Source of the DNA: an uncultured Erysipelotrichaceae bacterium
GTDB taxonomy: Bacteria > Bacillota_I > Bacilli_A > RF39 > UBA660
Direction of reading: 5' to 3'
Assembly: GCA_902766875.1 (NCBI GenBank)
Contig: CACXFI010000107.1
Span: 1 to 5,280 of the forward strand
DNA length: 5,280 nucleotides
The position numbers were made by a program, and so were the translations under genes. The notes under the pieces were generated by a model, which searched no databases, was not told the DNA's origin, and saw only the letters and a list, made by a program, of their open reading frames with translations. The first letter of the stretch is position 1. The number at the start of each line of letters is the position of its first letter. Below are positions 1-4,824 of the stretch, piece after piece.

Positions 1-681
1 CTTACAAGTTATTTCTATTACATAACTCATACTAGAATCATTATAAGAATCTATTCCCAATAATTTTACTTCTTTAGCCCCTTCTATGCTAAGTAAATCT
101 TTTTCTATTTCCATAATCTTATTCTCAAATAATTCTATATTTTGATCATATGATATAGGAATATTTAATAATAACTTATAATCATACATACTATAATTAT
201 TAACTTCATTAAAAGCACTATTATCAATTATTTTAACTTCTCCAGAATAAGACTTAACTTTTGTAGTTTTTAATCCTACAGATATTACTTCTCCCATAAA
301 TCCATTTATAGATATGTAATCTCCTACTTCATAATGATTATCAAAGATAATAGAAATACCTGCTATTAAATCTTTAACCAAATCTTCAAAAGCAAGTCCT
401 AACACTACTCCAACTATTCCAAGTCCTGCTACTAAACTAGTAGTATTAACTCCATAAACATTTAGAATAGCAATAACAACTATAACTGCTATTAAATACT
501 TCATTAAATTTTTAATTAAAGAAGTAATAGTCTTCTGCTTCTTACCAAAGTTTTTATTAGCTCTTATATTCATAGAAGCTAATCTAGTAAGAAATCTAGA
601 TAATACTTTAAATAGTATTAGACCAACTACTATATATATAATTGGTAAAAAAAACTTTTCTGAACCTATAAACTTTATCAT
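1..681 (-). CDS. MscS-family small-conductance mechanosensitive ion channel (3' end cut by window edge)
   Basis: The reading frame opens with ATG at 681-679 and stays open for 227 codons to the left edge, so the C-terminus is missing. It encodes a membrane channel that opens under membrane tension and releases solutes during osmotic downshock. I see three hydrophobic segments: TM1 at about residues 10-27, TM2 at 61-78 and the Gly/Ala-rich pore helix TM3 at about 79-112, with the MscS pattern TTSLVAGLGIVGVVLGLAF followed by AGISIIFDNHYEVGDYI. The beta domain follows (about 115-165: GDYISINGFMGEV, GLKTTKVKSYSGEV, IIDNSAFNEVNNYS), then an alpha-beta C-terminal vestibule domain. The short N-terminus with three helices resembles the compact YkuT/MscS type rather than large MscK types. 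The start follows the hemW stop codon with no gap, and its ribosome binding site lies in the last hemW codons, so it is last or late in the dacA-like operon and probably coupled to hemW translation. Ion selectivity cannot be read from the sequence. Confidence 0.95.
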   Translation of the reverse strand, partial: MIKFIGSEKFFLPIIYIVVGLILFKVLSRFLTRLASMNIRANKNFGKKQKTITSLIKNLMKYLIAVIVVIAILNVYGVNTTSLVAGLGIVGVVLGLAFEDLVKDLIAGISIIFDNHYEVGDYISINGFMGEVISVGLKTTKVKSYSGEVKIIDNSAFNEVNNYSMYDYKLLLNIPISYDQNIELFENKIMEIEKDLLSIEGAKEVKLLGIDSYNDSSMSYVIEITCK

Positions 682-1782
682 TTAATTCTTCCTTTCTAAA
701 AAATTAATTAATATCTCATTAGATAAATATAAATATTTAGGATTAATTTTCAAATAACCATCTTCTATCATTAACAATTTATCTTCCAATAATTTATCAA
801 TATCAAATACTTTATTTATATCTTCATTATATATATCTTTAAAACTATTTATATTAACACCGTCTATCTTTCTAAGTCCTAATATCATAGTATTAGACAT
901 TCTAATATCTTTATCTTCTAATTCTATACTATCTATATAATTACCCTTTAAATACTTAGATAAATTCTTAGTATTACTTATCCTCTTATTATCTATAAAA
1001 CTAACAGCTGATAATCCAAAACCATAATAATTACCATTATCCCAATAATTAATATTATGACTAGATTCATAACCTAATTTACTATAATTACTAATTTCAT
1101 AATGATTATAATTATTATCTAATAATCTATCTCTTATATATTTATAATCATCATATTCTATATTATCATCTATATTATGATAATCATTTATATATAGATA
1201 AGTATGTGGTTCTATAATTAAAGAATAACAAGATATATGAGGAATATCTAATTCTAAAAATATATCTAAATCTTTTTTTAATACATCTCTATTAGGGATT
1301 ATACCATATATTAAATCAATATTTATATTAGTTAAACCATTAGTTTTCAATTTTTTTATTATATCTATAGTCTTTTCTTTATTATGATTTCTATTTAATA
1401 GTTTTAATATATCTTTATCAAAAGATTGAACCCCTATACTAACCCTATTAACACTATACTTTTTTAATAGTTTTATCTTATCCAAATTCAAAGATTCAAC
1501 ATTAGACTCAATAGTAAATTCTATATCTTTACTCTTATTAAATATCTTAGTAATTTTAAATAATCTTTCTAATTCATCTTTATCTAAACTAGTAGGAGTT
1601 CCACCTCCAATATATATAGAATTCACTATTTCTCCCTTATACCTAGATTTAATCTCTTTTTCTAAATTATCTAAATAATTATTAATATACTTTTTATTAT
1701 AAAATATTTTACAAAAATCACAATAATTACAAATATTAGTACAAAATGGTATATGAATATATATACCTAAGAAGGATTGCAT
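682..1782 (-). CDS. hemW: HemW-like radical SAM protein (haem chaperone, formerly annotated as oxygen-independent coproporphyrinogen III oxidase-like)
   Basis: This 366-residue protein is close to the usual HemW length of about 375-380. The N-terminus reads IYIHIPFCTNICNYCDF: C14, C18 and C21 are the CxxxCxxC ligands of the radical SAM [4Fe-4S] cluster. GGGTPT at 59-64 is the SAM-binding glycine motif; NRVSIGVQSF (112-121), NIDLIYGI (154-161), HYEISNYS (227-234) and HNINYW (242-247) are all typical of the HemN/HemW family. The C-terminal part (LGLRKIDGVN, about 304 onward) matches the HemN_C region. True HemN oxidases carry CxxxCxxCxC; here the fourth cysteine, C24, is one position later, so HemW is the better call. 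HemW proteins bind haem and are thought to deliver it to respiratory proteins; this is family knowledge. The start at 1782 has a GTGGAG site at good spacing and overlaps the pilin gene by 16 bp; the family normally begins just before this IYIHIPFC segment. The canonical GAHS segment reads LSAVS (about 256-260), so the family histidine is not conserved. Confidence 0.95.
   Translation of the reverse strand: MQSFLGIYIHIPFCTNICNYCDFCKIFYNKKYINNYLDNLEKEIKSRYKGEIVNSIYIGGGTPTSLDKDELERLFKITKIFNKSKDIEFTIESNVESLNLDKIKLLKKYSVNRVSIGVQSFDKDILKLLNRNHNKEKTIDIIKKLKTNGLTNINIDLIYGIIPNRDVLKKDLDIFLELDIPHISCYSLIIEPHTYLYINDYHNIDDNIEYDDYKYIRDRLLDNNYNHYEISNYSKLGYESSHNINYWDNGNYYGFGLSAVSFIDNKRISNTKNLSKYLKGNYIDSIELEDKDIRMSNTMILGLRKIDGVNINSFKDIYNEDINKVFDIDKLLEDKLLMIEDGYLKINPKYLYLSNEILINFLERKN
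688..697 (-). promoter_or_regulatory. Ribosome binding site of the mscS-like gene, inside hemW
   Basis: AGAAAGGAAG on the minus strand ends 6 bases before the ATG at 681 and is made of the last hemW codons (Glu-Arg-Lys). The hemW TAA and the next ATG are directly adjacent (TAAATG), so a terminating ribosome is delivered onto the next start. Confidence 0.75.
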
Positions 1783-2201
1783 TCACTTACTCCACTTTTA
1801 TCAATTTTATAACTATAATCATCACCATCACCATCACCATCACCATCAACATCTTTATCATATTCATAAACAATATAATAATCATCACCACTATATTCAT
1901 TACCATCAGTATCTTTATAACTATTTTCAGATAAATATCCCATACTATATAAAGTCTCCAAAGAAACATAACACTTAGTTTTACCATCAGGAAGAACAGT
2001 ATTATAATTATCACTAACATACTCTCTAGCTGCACTAATAAAAGCTCTTTCTTTCTCTTTAGATATTTTTTCTTCAGTTCTTCCAAATAAAGATGTAATA
2101 CTAGGCATTGCTATAGCTGTAATAATAAGTAGTATTGCAATAACAGCCACTAATTCTATAATAGTAAATCCTCTATTATCTTTTAATTTTTCTCTTACCA
2201 T
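1767..2201 (-). CDS. Type IV prepilin-like protein with class III signal and Asp-Gly repeat
   Basis: This 144-residue protein begins with a short basic leader (MVREKLKDNRG), then FTIIELVAVIAILLIITAIA, a textbook prepilin N-terminus. A prepilin peptidase should cut between G11 and F12; the mature protein has Glu at position 5 (E16) and a hydrophobic helix at about 14-31. The amphipathic part (about 40-65, rich in E/K/R) continues the pilin alpha-1 helix. The C-terminal domain is small and acidic, with two cysteines (C77, C141) that could form a disulfide, and an Asp-Gly run at 115-128 (DKDVDGDGDGDGDD) that looks like a calcium-binding loop; both are inference. Type IV pilins, type II pseudopilins and ComG-like competence pilins share this N-terminus, and the globular part does not tell which it is. 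No assembly ATPase, inner-membrane platform or prepilin peptidase lies in the window. It overlaps the carboxypeptidase gene by 26 bp and hemW by 16 bp. ATG 2201 is the only start before the signal motif. Confidence 0.9.
   Translation of the reverse strand: MVREKLKDNRGFTIIELVAVIAILLIITAIAMPSITSLFGRTEEKISKEKERAFISAAREYVSDNYNTVLPDGKTKCYVSLETLYSMGYLSENSYKDTDGNEYSGDDYYIVYEYDKDVDGDGDGDGDDYSYKIDKSGVSECNPS
1790..1795 (-). promoter_or_regulatory. Ribosome binding site of hemW, inside the pilin-like gene
   Basis: GTGGAG lies 7 bases before the ATG at 1782 and within the last codons of the pilin-like gene. It supports the chosen hemW start and suggests translational coupling. Confidence 0.55.
1821..1847 (-). 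repeat. Hexanucleotide tandem repeat (GATGGT, about 4.5 copies) inside the pilin-like gene
   Basis: On the coding strand GATGGT is repeated four times, followed by another GAT, giving an uninterrupted 27-base tract; flanking GATGTT and GATGAT are one-base variants. It encodes the DGDGDGDGD run at about residues 119-127. The unit is a multiple of three, so slippage would lengthen or shorten the acidic loop without breaking the frame. Confidence 0.9.
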
Positions 2202-3447
2202 GTTTCTTTCTTCTCCTTCTTTTTTTTCTTCTAAACATTTTATATATCAATAATAATATAATAACACCTAATATAGATATTACTAATTTAGTATGTTTAT
2301 ATTTAATTTTTTCAGTTAAAATAACAGGATAAGTATATAATATATTATCATTATAAGATACTTTTACTTTACCTAATTTAGTATCCTTCTTTATCTTATA
2401 ATTTAATTTATCTATACCTTCATATATATATTCTATCTTATCCATATCCATATCTTTATCCAAATATAAAGATATATCATCACTACTTACAATATCATAC
2501 TTTTTTTCAAAACCATCTACTATATCTATAGTTTCTAATTTTTGTTTCTTTTTAATAATTTTTCTATATTCATAGTTATCATTATAATAATCATATATAT
2601 TAATAGCATCTTTAATATGATATGGATATCTACTAGCATAAGGAGCATCAGAAGTAACAAGTAAATAATTAATATCATTATATTTAGCTATAGAAGTTAA
2701 ACATAATCCAGCTCCATCAGTATACCCAGACTTAGATCCTAATATTTTATCAGTATCTAATTTATATTTATCACCAGATTGCTTTAAAGTACTTAAAAGT
2801 TCTATACCATTAGTTGTTTCATACTCTTTAGTCGTATATATCTTATAAAAATCCTTATTATCTAATGCATACAATAATAATTTTACTATATCATTAACAG
2901 TAGAATAATTATCATCATCATCTCTGCCTATAGGATTAGAAAAATGACTATTATCCATCCCTATTTTTTTAGCTTCATCATTCATTAACTTAACAAAACT
3001 ATCTATATCACCACTTACACTAATAGCAGTAGCTTGACCAGCATCAGCTCCACTAGGAAGCATAGTACCATATAATAAATCCCAATAAGTTACTTCATCA
3101 CCTACTTTAAAACCAGCAGTCGTATATTCTGAAATATCAGCAAAAGCACCTCTTGTTATAGTAACAGTATCATCTAAATCATCTATATTCTCTATAGCAG
3201 TTAAAACTGTCATAATCTTAGTAAGACTTGCTATTTGTATTTTTTTATCAACATTTTTCTCATATAAGACAGTTTTATCATCCAAATTATATAATAGATA
3301 ATTCTTAGAATTAATTTTAGGTAATTCTGGACTATCGTTAGAATTTTGAATATATTCCAAATACCCCTCATCAATATCAGCATAAACATTATCAAAACTT
3401 ACACACAACAAAACAAAAATAACTAATAATACCTTAATTCTTTTCAT
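2176..3447 (-). CDS. D-alanyl-D-alanine carboxypeptidase (peptidase S11, DacA/DacF-type low-molecular-weight PBP)
   Basis: This 423-residue enzyme removes the terminal D-Ala from peptidoglycan pentapeptides outside the membrane, limiting 4-3 cross-links. Residues 1-23 are a Sec signal peptide (basic MKR, hydrophobic core, cleavage likely after VYA). The S11 serine-protease fold follows: S74-x-x-K77 (ASLTKIM) carries the nucleophile; the second motif reads S132-G-A134 (LPSGADAG) instead of the classical SxN; SHFSNPIG is at 167-174; the third motif is K239-S-G241 (GSKSGYTDGAG), a KTG variant. A beta-rich C-terminal region (about 290-380) is consistent with the PBP5_C-type domain. A hydrophobic segment at about 388-402 then anchors the protein, followed by a strongly basic tail of roughly 20 residues (RRKKRRRRKKHGKRKIKR). 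Many DacA-type proteins end in an amphipathic helix, so this full transmembrane anchor plus long polybasic cytoplasmic tail is somewhat unusual. It is the first gene of the operon, with its own promoter and an AGAGGG site. Its end overlaps the pilin gene. It may be named dacA or dacF; orthology cannot be settled here. Confidence 0.95.
   Translation of the reverse strand: MKRIKVLLVIFVLLCVSFDNVYADIDEGYLEYIQNSNDSPELPKINSKNYLLYNLDDKTVLYEKNVDKKIQIASLTKIMTVLTAIENIDDLDDTVTITRGAFADISEYTTAGFKVGDEVTYWDLLYGTMLPSGADAGQATAISVSGDIDSFVKLMNDEAKKIGMDNSHFSNPIGRDDDDNYSTVNDIVKLLLYALDNKDFYKIYTTKEYETTNGIELLSTLKQSGDKYKLDTDKILGSKSGYTDGAGLCLTSIAKYNDINYLLVTSDAPYASRYPYHIKDAINIYDYYNDNYEYRKIIKKKQKLETIDIVDGFEKKYDIVSSDDISLYLDKDMDMDKIEYIYEGIDKLNYKIKKDTKLGKVKVSYNDNILYTYPVILTEKIKYKHTKLVISILGVIILLLIYKMFRRKKRRRRKKHGKRKIKR
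2213..2218 (-). promoter_or_regulatory. Ribosome binding site of the pilin-like gene, inside the carboxypeptidase coding region
   Basis: AAGGAG lies 11 bases before the ATG at 2201, slightly longer than the ideal spacing. It sits in the codons for the basic tail of the upstream protein, so that stretch serves both as coding sequence and as translation signal for the next gene. Confidence 0.65.
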
Positions 3448-3454
3448 ATCATAT

Positions 3455-3460
3455 CCCTCT
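3455..3460 (-). promoter_or_regulatory. Ribosome binding site of the carboxypeptidase gene
   Basis: AGAGGG on the minus strand lies 7 bases before the ATG at 3447. An out-of-frame ATG followed by TGA overlaps the spacer (ATGATATGA), but the downstream ATG opens the signal peptide and is the start used here. Confidence 0.7.
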
Positions 3461-3475
3461 TATTATCTAAATATA

Positions 3476-3504
3476 ATTATAACACGGATAATAAAAGAAG
3501 TAAA
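3476..3504 (-). promoter_or_regulatory. Predicted sigma-A promoter for the carboxypeptidase-pilin-hemW-mscS operon
   Basis: Reading the minus strand there is a -35-like TTTACT (3504-3499), a 17-base spacer and a perfect TATAAT -10 (3481-3476) preceded by TGT, which makes an extended -10. Transcription should start near 3469, giving a leader of about 22 bases that includes the AGAGGG ribosome binding site. No other promoter-sized gap exists between the four genes. Confidence 0.75.
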
Positions 3505-3521
3505 TTTATATTAGATATCTG

Positions 3522-3550
3522 TTTCAAATTATTAATTTATATGATATAAT
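3522..3550 (+). promoter_or_regulatory. Predicted sigma-A promoter for the femX-like gene
   Basis: A perfect TATAAT -10 (3545-3550) is preceded by TGA, giving an extended -10 (TGnTATAAT), with a weak -35 (TTTCAA, 3522-3527) at 17 bases. The start of transcription should be near 3556-3558, which leaves only about 12-14 bases of leader before the ATG at 3570. Confidence 0.7.
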
Positions 3551-3557
3551 TAACCAT

Positions 3558-3564
3558 GAGGTGA
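3558..3564 (+). promoter_or_regulatory. Ribosome binding site that decides the femX-like start
   Basis: GAGGTGA is a seven-base match to the anti-Shine-Dalgarno complement and lies 5 bases before the ATG at 3570. The in-frame GTG at 3561 falls inside this site and therefore cannot be the start, so the protein has 410 residues rather than 413. Confidence 0.85.
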
Positions 3565-3569
3565 GTACT

Positions 3570-4802
3570 ATGAAAATAATTGAATTAACTGAAGATCAAT
3601 TTCGAAATTACTCTGGTGTTCATAGTAGAAGGAATCATCTTCAAACTATAGAATACGCTCGCATGAAAAAAGAAGATAATTACGAATCTTTATTTCTAGG
3701 GCTTGTTGATGATAATGAAAATATAATAGCAGGTTCCCTAATCTTAAGCAAAAAAATCAACAATAAGAATAAACAAGGTTATGCTCCTTGGGGATTTTTA
3801 ATTGACTATAATAATAAAGATTTATTAAATATCTTTACAACTAAACTAAAAGAATATTTAAGAAAAAAAGATTTCGTATATTTACAAACCAATCCTAATA
3901 TAAGATATAAAGTTTATGATAAAAAATTAACCATAATAGATGGTAATGCTAATAATATCAACATTTTAAAATCATGTGGTTATAATTTTGCTGGATATAA
4001 AGATGAATTTTCTAAATATAGTATATACCTTAAAGGAGAAGATTCAATAAATGCTATCTATAACAAATTTAATAGAAGTACTAAAAGAAATATTGAATTT
4101 TGTTTAAATATGGGTATAACAGTCCATAAAGGTAATTTAGATAACTTTGACTTATTCTATGATTTAGTAAAAAACACTAGTACTAAAAGCATGGACTTTT
4201 ATAGAAAACTATCTAGTTATTTTAATACTGATTATAATAAATTTGAAATATTTTTTGCTAAATTAAATCCTGAAGTATATATAAATAACTTTCAATATTT
4301 ATTAAAACAAGAACAAGAAAAAAACAACAAAATATCTAATGATATGAAAAATGATTATAGAGCTAGTTCTTCCAAACTAATAAATCAAAAAATGAAATCA
4401 GATAGATTAATAGAAAAATATAAAAAAGAAATAATAAGAGCTACTAATGTATATAAAATATTCCCTGATGGAATAATTATAGGAACATGTGGCATTATCA
4501 GAAATAATAAATCAATATATTTTATAGTAGATGGATATAATAAACAATTAAATTATATCCATAGTGTTCCCCTAATAAAATGGGAAATAATAAAAATATA
4601 TCATACTGTTAATTATAGAGAGTTCTATTTAGGTCCTGTTCATTCTGATCTTAATAATAAAGAATATCAAGGACTACTTCAAAGTAAACTAGGTCTTGGT
4701 GGTGAAATAGTAGAATATCCAGGTAACTTTAATTTAATAACTAATAAATATTTATATACAATATATTCTAATTTCACAAATATGGGTAATCAAAAAAAAT
4801 AG
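3570..4802 (+). CDS. FemABX-family peptidoglycan bridge aminoacyltransferase (FemX/FemA/MurM-like)
   Basis: This 410-residue cytoplasmic enzyme matches the length of staphylococcal FemA/FemX (about 420). The family transfers amino acids from aminoacyl-tRNA to the side-chain amine of the stem-peptide diamino acid of peptidoglycan precursors. Two GNAT-like subdomains are visible. The first has HLQTIEYARMK (23-33), GYAPWGFLIDY (70-80) and FVYLQTNPNI (102-111). The second starts at about 143 with NRSTKRNIEFCLNMGI (168-183) and resumes with GIIIGTCGII and IYFIVDGYNK, then LIKWEIIKIY and FYLGPV. Between them, at about 240-291, lies a Lys/Glu/Gln/Asn-rich helical stretch that fits the coiled-coil arm of FemA/FemX, which short Weissella-type FemX enzymes lack. 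The gene is single, with its own promoter and terminator, and is divergent from the D,D-carboxypeptidase, another peptidoglycan enzyme. Which amino acid is added, and to which position, cannot be told. The first 31 codons contain CGA, CGC and AGG for arginine, whereas the remainder uses AGA. Confidence 0.93.
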   Translation: MKIIELTEDQFRNYSGVHSRRNHLQTIEYARMKKEDNYESLFLGLVDDNENIIAGSLILSKKINNKNKQGYAPWGFLIDYNNKDLLNIFTTKLKEYLRKKDFVYLQTNPNIRYKVYDKKLTIIDGNANNINILKSCGYNFAGYKDEFSKYSIYLKGEDSINAIYNKFNRSTKRNIEFCLNMGITVHKGNLDNFDLFYDLVKNTSTKSMDFYRKLSSYFNTDYNKFEIFFAKLNPEVYINNFQYLLKQEQEKNNKISNDMKNDYRASSSKLINQKMKSDRLIEKYKKEIIRATNVYKIFPDGIIIGTCGIIRNNKSIYFIVDGYNKQLNYIHSVPLIKWEIIKIYHTVNYREFYLGPVHSDLNNKEYQGLLQSKLGLGGEIVEYPGNFNLITNKYLYTIYSNFTNMGNQKK

Positions 4803-4823
4803 CTTAATTCAAGCTATTTTTTT
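4793..4823. terminator. Bidirectional intrinsic terminator between the femX-like gene and tuf
   Basis: AATAGCTT and AAGCTATT pair across a 5-base AATTC loop, and the flanking A-run (4792-4799) and T-run (4817-4823) extend the stem. Read rightward it gives a hairpin followed by seven T for the femX-like gene; read leftward it gives a hairpin followed by eight T for tuf. The TAG stop of the femX-like gene (4800-4802) is part of the stem, and the tuf stop codon (4827-4825) is one base beyond the T-run. Confidence 0.9.
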
Positions 4824-4824
4824 A

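Noticed and set aside
1141..1200. Low-complexity TA/ATC-rich stretch that looks repeat-like
   Set aside because: It encodes an Asp/Asn/Tyr/Ile-rich loop in continuous hemW frame and has no regular repeat unit.
1821..1850. Plus-strand CATCAC repeats resembling a poly-histidine tag or vector sequence
   Set aside because: The tract is the complement of natural GATGGT codons in frame with a convincing pilin gene, and no vector sequence surrounds it.
1746..1934. Plus-strand open frame of 62 codons rich in Ile/Thr
   Set aside because: It is antisense to the hemW start and the pilin-like gene; its Ile-Thr repeat is just the GATGGT tract read on the other strand, and it has no ribosome binding site.
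1787..2086. Minus-strand 99-codon frame within the pilin-like gene
   Set aside because: It is a frame-shifted shadow; its Met/Val repeat is the hexamer tract in another frame, while the overlapping frame has an unmistakable prepilin signal.
3448..3569. Possible riboswitch, T-box or small RNA in the divergent intergenic region
   Set aside because: Both predicted leaders are too short (about 22 and 13 bases) and no hairpin beyond the 8-base palindrome is visible.
1..4802. Possible use of UGA for tryptophan (Mycoplasma-type code)
   Set aside because: All visible tryptophan codons are TGG and no in-frame TGA occurs in any gene, so nothing supports reassignment. The absence of TGA among only five stops is not informative in AT-rich DNA.
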